From: Gigaspora margarita
Taxonomy: Eukaryota > Glomeromycota > Glomeromycetes > Diversisporales > Gigasporaceae
DNA length: 64,000 bases
Reading direction: 5' to 3'
Assembly: GCA_009809945.1 (NCBI GenBank)
Contig: WTPW01001252.1
Span: forward strand, 160,063-224,062
A program made the translations under genes and the position numbers. The notes below the pieces were generated by a model, which saw nothing but the letters and a program-made list of their open reading frames with translations, was not told where the DNA came from and did not search any database. Within the stretch, counting starts at the first letter, position 1. Every line of letters starts with the position of its first letter. This document shows, piece by piece, positions 9,603 to 21,678 of the stretch.

Positions 9603-12600
9603 TTTTCATCCCCTTTAAGAATGAACTCCGTGAGTTCCTGGATCTAATAAACTTTACAAAATAACAAAAAAATACTAAATATAATTTCTATTTATAAAAT
9701 CTATATCTGTATCTAATCCTTTATTTGACTCTGGTTCTTTTGATAATTTCTTTGCTTGGCTTTAGCACATGATCAATTTGTAGGTGTGGCTAAGGTTTGA
9801 GGCTGAAAAATAGAAGTTTCTATTTTGAATTCTATTGTCTGAGTAATCGGTGTACCTGGGTTTGGTTCTGTTTCTAGTATATTGTCTATTTTGGTATTGT
9901 ATTCCTTGTAGATATTTTTAGAATATTGAGAAAACTTTCAAATATAGTAATAAGGAGTTAGTTCAGTAATGAGAAAATTTGATATGATATCAATTTGATT
10001 TACTCATCAAATTGATGGGGATAGCCTAATTTGGGAATTAATTCAAATATGCATGTTCATTATTATGCATAATTGTTAGAACTGGTAATTCATACATAAT
10101 TGTTCTAAGAATTTTAACTCATGGTATAATCATTGTACTTCTTTGTTTTTCTGATACAACAAAGAATTTATCCTATGCTTATTCTTGTAATTCCCACATG
10201 TTTTGCATTTGCATTGTCATATGCAAAAATTTTTTTGAGAATACTTGTCAAAACTTGGCAAAACTTGTCAAAAATTTTGCTAAACATGTGTTTTGTCAAT
10301 TTAGTTGTTGCTTTCTCCGCTTAAAAATTGTGAGGTCTCTGAACTTCCTTATTAATTTACCTAAAATTAGCTTCTAATTTTCTAATTGGTGTTTATCAGT
10401 CAGTTAATTTCAAATTCTGTAATTTAATTTCTTATCATTGTGACTTTGTTATTATTGTTTACAGTTGGTTGATTTTCCATTTTGGGATAATCATCTCTAT
10501 TATCTATTTAAAATCTAGTTTTCAAACATTCGTTTCTTTTTTAAAATTTCCATCCAAAACTTCCTAGTAAATATTCCTTTTTCTATTCCTTTCTCTATTC
10601 CTTTTCTTGTCTCTAAATTTTCTAATTTATTCTCTCTTTTCCTTTCTTTTTTTTCATTTAGATAGTTTTTTTTTATTATTAAAAACAAACTTTTTGTTGG
10701 ACTTTCACTTTGCTTTGCCTTTTCCAGGTGTGTAAACTTTTGGGCTGTGAGCCTAGCCTTAGCACTTGCTATGTGCGAAGCCGGTCTTCTGCGTCTGGGT
10801 GAGCACTCTATATTTGGTTCTATAACCTCTATAGTGGTCACCTGTGGATATTTTCCCCTTTTGAAACTTCATTTTTCTTTTTGCACAAGCTGTAGTGGCC
10901 AACGCACTTGTGTTTATTTCCTTTATTTTTTCTTTTTCAGCATATTGTGCTTAGAAATAGTCTTTTCTAATTTTTTTTCATAGATGACTCGTAAAAAAAA
11001 ATCTGAATCGGTTTCCTCTTGATTTGCGGCGCTCCAAAACCGGGTCATAAACTACTAGGAGGAAGCTCAAGAAAGAAATCCTCCGGATATTGAGGCTCTT
11101 CAACAAATGAGTTGACAAAATTGGCTAGTTCTCGAGATTAATAGATGGAGAGCTCGGGTAAAAAATTTAGAAAATGAAAATAGTAATCTGAGAAGAAGAA
11201 TTGCGGAAGGAGAAAGGAGAAGGGAGAAAAAAGTTAGAAATAATATTAATATGGTACAAATTCTTTTTGTATATAGTTTAATTATTTTTGTAAATAAAAT
11301 TTTTAAATATTTCGAAATTTTGTAACTAAAAATTAGTAATAATTAAATAATAAAGTTTTAAAATTTTCGTAAAATATTAAAAGTATTAAAAGTATAAAGT
11401 TTTTAGTTTCTGTGTCTAAAAATTTTAAGAAAAATAAAGTCTTTGTCTATTGTTAGTTCATTTTGTTGTTTTTTTTTCTTGTTCAAAGTTTTTCAAAAGT
11501 CTAATCTTTAACTGTGTGTCTTTGAAATAAGTAATGTGAGTAACCGTTAGTATAAATTTTCATGGTTACAACACTTAGTTTCGATCACGACTTATAGTAC
11601 GTGTTCGGTCGGTCATAACCATAGCAGATAGTATAATTGCTACATTACACTGGAAGATCATGTGTAATTTAAATTAATAATTTTTCCGATTTACATATGC
11701 TAAATTATTATTATTATTTTTTTTTAGAATATCGATCTTAGAACCGTTGTTATTTTCAGAGTCGTCGTTAGTTTTTTTGGAGTCATAGTTCTATGTGTAT
11801 TCGTGGATAGTAGTCGATATCAGGATCTTTGCCAGTTCAAGTGTCTTTCGTCATCAGTCTTCATCGTTAGATTCTCTTTGCCATTCGAACATTCTCGTTA
11901 TAGGTGGGTCTGCATTTTTAAGATAGGTACTGTTTCTTGTATTCGTTTACTTCGATGTTTCTATATTATTATTGTTAAGATTCTTCATCGATGTAGTCTA
12001 TTCTTCTAGGTTTCGGTGGTTCAGAATTCTCGTAGTCATTAGTTATTGGCCGTTCATGGAACTCTTGTAGTTGGGTCTCTATCGGTACCATCAGGTCATT
12101 TTTCTTTGTCTTTACTTCAGGTCTTTAGCGAGTAGTTTTGATAACTCTTGATCTTTCTTTCTTTGAGTCTTGTCTACCTTCATCTGGCTGGGTCCGGGTG
12201 AGTGAAATATTGCTAGTGATGAAACTCTAGAATTTTGATCAGTAGCATTGGAATATGTCTTGTAGAGTCTGGGCTTGGAACTTGTTATCTGGGCCTTGTC
12301 TTCTTTTGGTTGGTCCTTGTCTTGTTTCGTTAGGCCTGGTCTTTCTTCCTACGGTATTGGTATTGTCTTGTTTTTATGAATCTGATTTTTCTTTGTCAGT
12401 TCTATAAGCCTTGGTATGTCTTTTCAGCAGAGATCTTGTCTTTCTAAGCCTTTTCTCCATTTGTCTTGTGTCTTTGGACATGGCTTGTATTTCAATATAG
12501 ATTAGGTATGTTTTTTTTTTGTTTTTTTTTTGTTTTTCCTAATTTAGGTTTATATTTATTATTTTTTTTTTAGCAATTTGACTAAAAAAAATTTTGATCC

Positions 12601-14849
12601 GGGCTTGGTTTATATTCGCTGGGTCTTATTCTTTTCTCAGGGTCTTGGGCTTGAATCAGGTTACTGGATTGGTGCTGCATTGACGAGTTACTGTAGGTGA
12701 GGTAGGTATAATTTTTACTGCTTGAGGTCATTGCCTTATTTTTCTCTAGGTCTAATATATATATTATTTTTTTTATATTTTCTTTCTTGATTTGGGTAGG
12801 GTACCAATTCTGGGTCTGGCATCTCGGCTTTGAACTTTTGATCAACTTTCTTCAGGGTTTTGATCGAAGGTGAGAGAAACTGCTCTGGGTCTGGCAATAT
12901 TCGAATCTTCTTTCCCGGCTTCTGAAATTGGCTCCTGGAGAATGGTATATATCTTTCTTCCTCTTTGGACGAATTTTTTTTTTTTTAGGTCAAACTTTTT
13001 CTGATGATTTCGAAGGTGACATTTAGGATCTCTCAAAGAGGTGGTGAAGATGATTAATGCAGATAATCCGCAAATGTTCGCTAATAGCTTTGGGTTCTTC
13101 TATACTTTATTTATTTTAGGAATGGACTTCCACTAAGATAAGTACTAACTTGTTTATTATTTTTATTTTTAGTTATAATCTTTATTTCAAAATTCTTTAG
13201 AGCGATTTTATGATGCCAATGGGGCAGTAAGTTAGACCTTTGACCTAAGTGTATGCTAAATTTTTCTACGTACAGTTTGGAGGTACCAGGCGAATTGGGT
13301 CTGGTGAAATATATGCAGACACGGGCGTTGGTACCTATTTCAATATTACTGTATTATTCGTCGATATTCGACTTGCGTTCTATCTACTTATTAAGTGATA
13401 CTGATGGTTCTAAAGTAGGGCTAGGGTAGCCAAGGTTTTGGAGAGATTTGGGATTGTGGATTGGGCAATTAGATATAGTTAAAGTTGGTATATTGTTAGA
13501 GAATATGTAGGTAAGGGCAAGTATCTAGAATTAGATTAGTGGATCAGGTAGTATATAATTAGGGTTTGGATCAGGTTTGGGTAGATGATGTATATAGATT
13601 AGATAAAAAAAATGTATATAAAAGATATTATAAATAAATGTGCATAAATAAAGGAACAATTTTTGCTATAGCATATATGGTGTATACTTGGGAATTGAGA
13701 ACTGATAAAATTTCATTGCTTCACTCTGCGATAGCATACATGTCACATGATGCTATAAACTTCCTAATTTTGGGGGTTTCGGCATTCGAACACACTCTTT
13801 TTTTTTGATTGTTTTTTTTTTTGAAGTGGAGTGGTGATTGTATGATAGAGTTCAGGTGGATTTGGAATTGTAGATTCGAGTTTAGGTGGATTCAGGTTGA
13901 TGGAAAATGTGATAGATTTGGAATTCGTGGGTTTCAGTTTAGGTGGATTTGGGTTTAGTGGGTTATAAAAAATAGAGATTTTAGGGTTAAGTCCAAAAGT
14001 AAGAGGCGGATAATTAGGAATGAATGAAGGTAGAGAGTGGGTTTAGAACTTGGTTGGGACAAGGGTTTGAGTAGTTAAGGGTGGATGTGGGAGTTATGGG
14101 TAGGGTTTGGGGGCTGAATAGTTAGAAGGGTTTCGTAGGGGTGGGTTTTGTAAGTTGTAAGTAAAATCGGGTTAGGGTAAATGTATTAAATTAAATTAGG
14201 GATAATAAATAAAGTTAAAACTAAATAAATAAAGAAATTGGTTCACTTTAGCATATATCAAATGTATTAATTCATTCGAGCATTCCTTGCCTCAATTTAG
14301 TTAGAATTGACTTCCTTTTAACAAACATAATATAATATTCTAAGCCTTTGCCTCAACTCAACAAGAGTTGGATTCGAAAATATTCTACAAAAATTCTGTA
14401 TCTAAATAAACTACTAAGTCTTTCAAAGATAAAATAAAATGTCTATTATTATTCTAATTTAGAATAATTCAAAACCAGTTATCCAAAAAAAAGAGTCCAT
14501 GAATAATTTTTAGGAGGGTAGAAAAAGTATTAATTTGTTTAAACAAGAAGTTTAGCTATTAAGTTGCAAAGTTCAATTATCAGGGTCCATGTTTCAAGTG
14601 AAAAATAATTGTTGTTTTCTTTAAAAGGTCTGATATAAGCTTTACTATTCCATTCCATTGTTGGCAAAGTTGTTGTTTCTTTTGTTGGTGCTGCTTTTGT
14701 TGTAAGAATCTTTTATTTTGCCTCTTTTTCCAAAAATAATATCCTTTTGTTATTCTATTTCTAAAGAAGAATACCATGATGGAAATAATATTCAACTGTT
14801 TTAGATAATTTCCAATTATTTTTAATATTTCTGCCAGAAGGCACCAAAA
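9603..14849. other. Interior of the LTR fossil
   Basis: No conserved retroelement domain is recognised on either strand. A plus-strand segment at 10981-11260 gives a short basic, coiled-coil-like stretch (NLENENSNLRRRIAEGE). 13560-14170 is unusually rich in GGGTTTGG-type words on the plus strand. Confidence 0.5.
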
Positions 14850-15317
14850 TGTTACAAGTGACTATTGCCTTCAATATAGTACTTGCAACACAACACATGG
14901 CGACAGGGATCTTATAAGGATCAGAGAAGATATGAAGCAGTGTGCAAGTGGGATATTACTTCACTATGGCAGTTCGGTATATTTATTAACGAGCAAGAGA
15001 ATATTTATTGGAATAAGATATATTTTATTAATAATAATAGGATATAAGATAGAGAGGGTATTTATTTATAAACATTAGAAGAGGAGAAGGGGAAGCTGAG
15101 TCTAAGCTTAAAGCTAATGTACAGGAAAGCAGAAAGCTAGAGTTTTTATATCTTTTGGAAAGCTAATGAAACTCGTAAAACTAATAAAACTCATAAACCT
15201 AATAAAACTAATAAAACTAATAAAACTAATAAAACTAATAAAACTAATAAAACTATAAAACTGTAAAAATGTAAAACTGTAAAACTGTGCTTTGGTTAAG
15301 CAACCCATTCTATAACA
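14850..15317 (-). repeat. Right LTR (468 bp)
   Basis: TGTTACAAGTGAC to CTATAACA. Directly repeats the left LTR, minus its insertions, and contains the AATAAAACT array. Confidence 0.8.
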
Positions 15318-15337
15318 GTATATAGATAATACATTTN

Positions 15338-15600
15338 GAGTCTAAGCTTAAAGCTAATGTACAGGAAAGCAGAAAGCTAGAGTTTTTATATCTTTTGGAA
15401 AGCTAATGAAACTCGTAAAACTAATAAAACTCATAAACCTAATAAAACTAATAAAACTAATAAAACTAATAAAATTAATAAAACTAATAAAACTAATAAA
15501 ACTAATAAAACTAATAAAACTATAAAACTGTAAAAATGTAAAACTGTAAAACTGTGCTTTGGTTAAGCAACCCATTCTATAACAGTATATAGATAATACA
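15338..15600. repeat. Second copy of LTR end after a single N
   Basis: After N at 15337 the sequence repeats 15097-15336 almost exactly, differing mainly in the number of AATAAAACT units. Most simply an unmerged contig overlap rather than a real tandem LTR. Confidence 0.75.
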
Positions 15601-15789
15601 TTTTTTTTACAAAGTAACCTATTTTTGTCTCCTAAATAAAGTTGTTCAGAGCATGTTTTTGTATATTTGTCATTTTAAAATTAGAAAATATTTGTGTTTG
15701 GCAAAGTTACTTTTTTGTTTTTGCAAAAATTAGTGAAATTTTAATCTTTTTTCTTTGTTTTATATTCTGAAAAACATATTTAAGTTAAT

Positions 15790-15963
15790 TAGTCAGACCT
15801 TTCTAAATGCAAGTCATTGGACCAAACTTTTGATAGCTTGCATTTAGAAAACAATAAGAAAAATTGCATTTATAGAGGTTAGAAATATATTTGGGCCAGA
15901 ATTTAAGGTTGCATTTAGAGAGTTATTGCATTTAGGATGTTGTATTTAGGGAGGTCTGACTGT
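15790..15963. mobile_element. Small pogo/Tc1-like MITE
   Basis: Left end AGTCAGACCTTTCTAAATGC and right end TATTTAGGGAGGTCTGACTGTA are inverted copies. Both match the CAGTCAGACCTCC end of the element at 32644. ATTGCATTTA words recur inside. Confidence 0.65.
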
Positions 15964-16495
15964 ATGTAGAGGAATAAACATCAAAGCTTCAAAGTTTATA
16001 GTAATTTTATAAATTTATATTAAAAAATTGTTATGTAACATATTGTATAACTGATAATAAAATTTGCAAAGAATATTTTTTGTTAAGAGTCTAAAAAGTG
16101 GTTTTATAAGCAAAATTTTGAGTTATTATATGTATCTGTGTTTATACACTAGTGTACAAAGCGTGATTGCCTTTATCATTACAGTTTGGCTAAATAAGTT
16201 TTTAAATTTAGATTTATATAATTTATTGGCATAGCGATGTATCATTAGTCTAAGCAGAGTTTCAAACTGTGCTTACAAATCATTAAAATTAATATTTGTA
16301 AACATATTTTGAAACTCTGTATATAGTATTATTAGACTAGTGATTTATTACTATAGTGATAAATTATAAAATTCTTTAAATTATTATATCTGAACAATTC
16401 AAAGTTTATGTAAATAACAATTTGGCTGCTATTACCACAGGTCGAATATATGAATAATGGTTAAATAATGGGATATACCTTTATTCAGTGTTGTA

Positions 16496-16765
16496 CGTTT
16501 TGGCTGTCCATAGCCTTTTTTGGCTTGTCCACATCCAAAATTGTCCAAACGTCCAAGATTGTCCAAAGCNTGTCCAGGCTTTAATAATTAATAAATCTAT
16601 TTAAAAAATATATAACTATATATTTTTTTAGGTGNTNAACACATTCCAGTTAAAATTAAAATAGGTTNNCNTANTAAAANTTTAAGTAATTTTACTTTAT
16701 TTAATTGTCCAAAATTGTCCAAAATTGTCCAAGTTATTGTCCAAGGCTGTCCCGTGACAACACTG
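16496..16765. mobile_element. hAT-like MITE, 270 bp, CAGTGTTG ends
   Basis: Inverted ends CAGTGTTGT/ACAACACTG with a perfect 8-bp TSD CCTTTATT (16488-16495, 16766-16773). GTCCAAAATTGTCCAA words are repeated near both ends. Several Ns (16570, 16635-16680) fall inside. Confidence 0.88.
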
Positions 16766-16799
16766 CCTTTATTGACCTGTTATTTACCTGATATGCATT

Positions 16800-18075
16800 T
16801 TAGAAAAAGAATAATGGTAAACTAACAGATATTAGTATTAGATTAAAATAAAAGATAGATATTGGATACAAAATAGTATGCTTTTGTTTTCTAATACTAT
16901 TCCAATATTCATTCTATATGTTAATAGCATAATAGAAAAATGCAGGTAAACAAAAAGCATAAAAAAATATGTTTTTTTCCTCTTTTATTATTCTGATATT
17001 CAATATATATGTTTATAACATTATAGAAGAATAAAGGTATACAAAAGGTATAAGAAATATATACTTTTTTTCTTTTCTTTTACTATTCTGATATTTATTT
17101 TACATGCTAATAGCATCCTAGAAGTATATAGATATATAAAAGGTAAATAATTATATGCATTTTTTCCTTTATTGTTCTGATATTTAATTTACATTATAGA
17201 AGAATAAAGGTATAAGAAATATATACTTTTTTCACTTTCTTTTACTATTCTGATATTCATCTTACATGCTAATAGAATCCTAGAAGAATATAGGTATACA
17301 AAAAGTAAAGAATTATATGTATTGTTTTTCTTTTTTTATTGTTCTGATATTTAACTTATATGTTTATAGCATCATAGAAGAATAAAGGTATACAAAAGAT
17401 ATAAGAAATATATACTTTTTTCCTTTCTTTTACTATCCTGATATTAATTTTATATGCTAATAACATCCTAAAGAATATAGATATACAAAAGGTAAAAGAA
17501 TTATATGTATATTTTTTCTTCCTTTATTGCCCCGATATTCAACTTATGTGTTTATAGCATTATAGAAGAATAAAGGTATACAAAAGGTATAAGAAATATA
17601 TACTTTTTTCCCTTTCTTTTACTATCCCGATATTTACCTTACATGCTAATAGCATCCTAGAAGAATATAGATATACAAAAGGTAAAAGAATTATATATTT
17701 TTTTCTTCCTTTATTGTCCTGATATTCAATTTACATTATAGAAGAATAAAGGTATACAAAAGGTATAAGAAATATATACTTTTTCCCTTTCTTTTACTAT
17801 CCTGATATTCATCTTACATGCTAATAGCATCCTAGAAGAATATAGGTATACAAAAGGTAAAAGAATTATATATTTTTTTCTTTCTTTATTGTCCCAATAT
17901 TCAATTTACATCATAGAAGAATAAAGGTATACAAAAGGTATAAGAAATATATACTTTATCCCTTTCTTTTACTATCCCAATATTCATCTTACATGCTAAT
18001 AGCATCCTAGAAGAATATAGGTATACAAAAGGTAAAAGAATTATATATATTTTTTCTTTCTTTATTGTTCCGAGA
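16800..18075. repeat. Satellite: alternating ~90-bp monomers, ~185-bp dimer period
   Basis: Two related monomers alternate. One carries GCTAATAGCATCCTAGAAGAATATAGG, given here only as key words TAGCATCC and GGTATACAAAAGG; the other carries TAGCATTATAGAAG and ATAAGAAATATATAC. About seven dimers are present, most regular at 17340-18060 and more decayed to the left. No ORF. Confidence 0.8.
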
Positions 18076-18358
18076 TTCAATTAGAAATACATAAATATCG
18101 GTAATATGGTGTATTCCAGTAAAATTACATGCTGAAGCCATGTGGTTTCTATTATTCTGTGGAATACACCGTGTTCATAAATATGACGTAACAACCTGTG
18201 CACACGTCATCAAACTTCCTTATTTGATCATTTTTTTAGATTGATCTACTTTTAACTTTATCAATTTCTTTTTTTCTAAATAGACATAAGAAACAGACAT
18301 TTTTAATTCTATAATCGCACCGAACTATATAAAATCATGTGATTTTCATATAATAACT

Positions 18359-19046
18359 GGGGTGTACAGGATTATGATCCGGTAAATGCCAAATTATGCA
18401 TCCGGTAAATTACAAATTATGTGAATTATAGGATTAGGGTTAAAAAATTTTGCTGCTCAAATATCAAGATCAGCTGTAATGCAAGACAAATGTTTATAAC
18501 CAAAAATTTAGTCTATGAAACTGTTTTTACGTGTTATTATACAAATAATATTTTCGAACTCAAACCTAACTGCAAGATTTTATCCCTAATCTAAAAGCAC
18601 AAATTTTACTAGAATTTTTTGTGTTCTAATTTTGCCCATGTCAAAAATTACAAGTGCGTATGTACGTACGTTACAAAACTTACTTTGTACAACCGATAGT
18701 GTGTTGGCATATAATCGTTATACCAATGCTATAAAAGTTCCGAAATAATAAATAATTGTTACTACATTCGGATCTATTAATTAATAATTTTAAAGGTAGA
18801 TACTATGAAAGTTTAGCCAGCATTATTCACATGATCCTACTCAGGAATTAGCCAACGTAGAGTATAATATAGGCCTCACATTCTGTGTAACTTAATCTGT
18901 GCAACGTCAATTGGCCAATAGAAATTTCTTTATACGAGAAAATGGATGAATTTCTTTAATTATGCGAAATCGCATATTTTTATCTGTTATGTGTTATAAG
19001 GTGAATTATACGGATATTATCCCGGATCATAATCCTGGACACCTAA
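18359..19046. mobile_element. Probable hAT-like element, 688 bp
   Basis: Imperfect inverted ends: GGTGTACAGGATTATGATCC at the left and GGATCATAATCCTGGACACC at the right. Direct repeats TAATAACT at 18351-18358 and 19047-19054 give an 8-bp TSD. The terminal few bases do not match well, so the exact ends may shift by 1-3 bp. Confidence 0.7.
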
Positions 19047-19410
19047 TAATAACTTAGAAAAAAAGCACGGGTTTGTTAAATATTATGATTTTTTTTTGCA
19101 AAAAAAAATTTTATTATAAATACATAAATCGTTATTGTATTAGATCAATGATGTAATCACACGTGAGAAGTAAATAAATAATGGTTCGATCTTTTGAATC
19201 GAACCCAGACTTTTGTTTTCTTGAATAAACAAACCAAAGCTTTGCAGTAACGTCGTTAATACCTAAAGTGTAGTAGGTTGGAAGAACGATTGTTGAAGGT
19301 GTGACTTGGTGTAAAACAGGAATAAAGAAAGAGACGACTGTTAACGCAATTTAACGAACAAGAACTCTGAGCGGATCTTAAGTGCATAGTCATTTAAGTA
19401 ACCCCACGAC

Positions 19411-20113
19411 AGTTGGTTATCTAGAACTTGGCAGCAATAATCCATTTGACCAACCAAAGATACATTTAAACTTCTTTGAAAAATCTGTTGATTTATATCG
19501 AATGATTAGTTCACTTAAATTATGTCGAGAAATACTCAAACAACCTCCACTAAATACTATTTATGATGTTAAAGAAATTGGGATTAATGATGAATTTGGA
19601 CAATGGTGCACTAATGGGGATGGTATGAGTGATGAAGATTGGGAAAGGTATTTTGTGAATCAGGTAAGTACTTAAAATATTTTTACATCATAGATAAATA
19701 TATTTTATAAATAAATATATTTTATAAATAAATATATTTTATAAATAAATATATTTTATAAATAAATATATTTTATAAATAAATATATTTTATAAATAAA
19801 TATATTTTATAAATAAATATATTTTATAAATAAATATATTTTATAAATAAATATATTTTATAAATAAATTTAATATTAACATTTCTATCTTATTTGTGCT
19901 TAGCCACTAGCGTTCCATCCATGTGGTACAGTAAAAATGGCACCAGATGAAGTAGTTAATCATCGATTTCAAGTTTATGGTACGAAAAATCTTCGGGTTG
20001 TTGATGCATCAATATTTCCATATATTCCAAGTGGAAACACGAATGCACCTACAGCTGTGGTTGCTTGGAGAGCGAGTCGGTTAATTTTTGAAGATTATAT
20101 GGGAACACGTTAG
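19411..20113 (+). pseudogene. 5'-truncated GMC oxidoreductase copy (last two exons)
   Basis: Only the C-terminal part of a GMC oxidoreductase remains: exon 7 homology from [10 protein letters not shown] to the GT donor at 19664, and exon 8 at 19904-20113. The substrate-side catalytic motif FHPCGTVKM and the GNTNAPTA segment are kept, with a normal stop. Upstream of 19411 homology stops abruptly, so the FAD-binding half is missing. Compared with the paralogue at 21679-24049 it lacks three codons after VKMAP. Its intron uses GT, not GC, and is filled by a 17-bp tandem repeat. It points towards that paralogue, as expected from an inverted duplication followed by loss. A functional protein is unlikely. 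Confidence 0.8.
19694..19870. repeat. 17-bp tandem repeat inside an intron
   Basis: About ten near-perfect units of AAATATATTTTATAAAT. They fill the intron of the truncated GMC copy; the paralogues' equivalent introns (about 86-95 bp) lack the array. Confidence 0.9.
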
Positions 20114-20450
20114 ATGAATTATAAAATTTCTTGCTTATTTATATATGAATATATAATGCTGTAAACAATATATATTTTTTTGACTCTTAATTTCGTAGAA
20201 TCGTCCCAATAATTATCGTAAATAGTTACGAAATTAGCTTTAGCTAGCTACGGATTAAGTCATAACGATTCAACGGCATCACTACTCTTAACCAATTAAT
20301 TTAAATAAAGTTTCTATATAATACTAAAATCATAATAAATTTGAGAGTTACACCTGATCATTAATGCAGGTACATAATAAAAGAGAAACTATTTTAAGAA
20401 AATTCTTTAAATGATTTTAGATTATAATATTTTATTCATCGAAATGGTAA
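20114..20450. other. Intergenic, 3' flank of the GMC fragment
   Basis: The first 60 bases match the 3' flank of the paralogue ending at 21679, showing that the duplicated block continues past the stop codon. Otherwise AT-rich with no feature. Confidence 0.5.
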
Positions 20451-20454
20451 CCTA

Positions 20455-20684
20455 GCTTTGCTGAAACTTACAAATAAGCCATTTTAAAATAATTATGAAA
20501 TTTCTATAAAATATCTATGTAGTTACTTTGTAGTAGCTATAGCTATACATTTGCTATACATTAGCAATATGCCTACTTCTAGTGACTACTATATTACTAC
20601 TATTTTACTATACTTTAACTATAATTTTACTATCAGTGACTATAATTATTTTAAAATTGCTAATTTGCAAGTTTCAGCAATGTC
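20455..20684. mobile_element. TIR element (MITE), ~230 bp
   Basis: About 45-bp imperfect TIRs with GCTGAAACTTACAAATAAGC at the left and the inverted GCTAATTTGCAAGTTTCAGC at the right. ACTATAATTTTACTA words in the middle. TSD not clear. Confidence 0.7.
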
Positions 20685-21125
20685 TCCGATCCATTGAATG
20701 AGATGCTTTAAAATACCTAAAATTTGTTAGAATATTAAAGATAATTTATTTTTTTTTTAAAGATTTGATCTTCAAAGTCACCTTAATAATTTATTACCAT
20801 GAAGCCGCGAAATTACGACGGGCGTTATTTAAAGGTTTGACTCGAATTAAGCTCAATTTGGACCGAAATTTGTAATTTAACCCCGCGCATGATTTCACGA
20901 TTTTACAGTACTGCAGTACAAAATATCTTAAGTTTTTTTTATTCTAACAGAATTTATATTAATGAACTTCAAATTATTCAACGAAAAAGTCCGTCTTATT
21001 ATTCCGTCTATGCTTGATCCGAGATGCGTACGTTCTGAAAAAGGAATTAAGTGAAAATTATTCGAAAATAAATAATAACTCATGGCTATTAATAGGGTGT
21101 CATCAATCAATTTAATTACAACATA
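20685..21125. other. Intergenic, nothing recognised
   Basis: AT-rich, no conserved ORF and no clear repeats apart from homopolymers. Confidence 0.4.
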
Positions 21126-21411
21126 GAGCAAGATACATAGTAACTGATAATTTGTGATAATTTTTTTGATGCAGGCTTTCGAAATTTTGTTCGTATTAAT
21201 TAAAAAAAAAAAACTTTAATAAACTAATTTTAATTCTTCAAAAAATGACTTTGCCAAATAATAACTGCATCTTATAAATACAATACTGGTAGAATATTTA
21301 AATATGTGTTTATGCTTGGTAAAGGCATTAAATTGTAATTTAGTATTAATTAAAATTTCGGGAAAATTGCATCAAAAAATTAATAATCAGTTACTATGTA
21401 CCTTGCCTCAG
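21126..21411. mobile_element. TIR element (MITE), ~286 bp
   Basis: Inverted ends GAGCAAGATACATAGTAACTG and CAGTTACTATGTACCTTGCC, extended inwards by TGATGCA/TGCATCA. The interior is AT-rich and non-coding. Confidence 0.7.
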
Positions 21412-21678
21412 TGTTGTCAATGGACCGATAAAATACTGTACAAATACACAGTTTGTGTTACAAGGTTACTTTATTACTAATGAATTCTAAGATAATTTTC
21501 TCTTGAATGGTTAATTGAAACTCTTAAATTATTTTATTTTAGTATTACCGGTATGTTTATTAAATTAATACACAACTTTCATTAAATTTTAATTTAACTT
21601 AATTGTTTTAAGAGACAAAAATTTATTGTTGATAATAATATATTCATATGTAAATAAGCAAGAAATTTTATAATTCAT

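Larger units (their letters stand above)
8032..15317 (-). mobile_element. LTR retrotransposon fossil, large non-autonomous type
   Basis: Two direct LTRs, 8032-9602 (enlarged by later insertions) and 14850-15317 (468 bp), begin and end with TGTTA/TAACA. A GTAT duplication flanks the element (8028-8031, 15318-15321). Minus orientation is favoured: a primer-binding-like TGGTGCCTTCTGGC adjoins the right LTR, and a purine-rich AAAGGGGATGAAAA lies inside the left one. The 5.2-kb interior shows no recognisable gag, protease, RT or integrase, so this is a LARD-like derivative. The two LTRs differ by a few per cent, so it is moderately old. It is broken or never coded. Confidence 0.75.

Noticed and set aside
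9372-15575. Open frames reading FISFISFISF or LLVLLVLLV as membrane proteins
   Set aside because: They are translations of the AATAAAACT microsatellite inside LTRs and vary with repeat number.
15338-15600. A third, solo LTR
   Set aside because: It starts at an N and copies the preceding sequence, so an assembly overlap is more likely.
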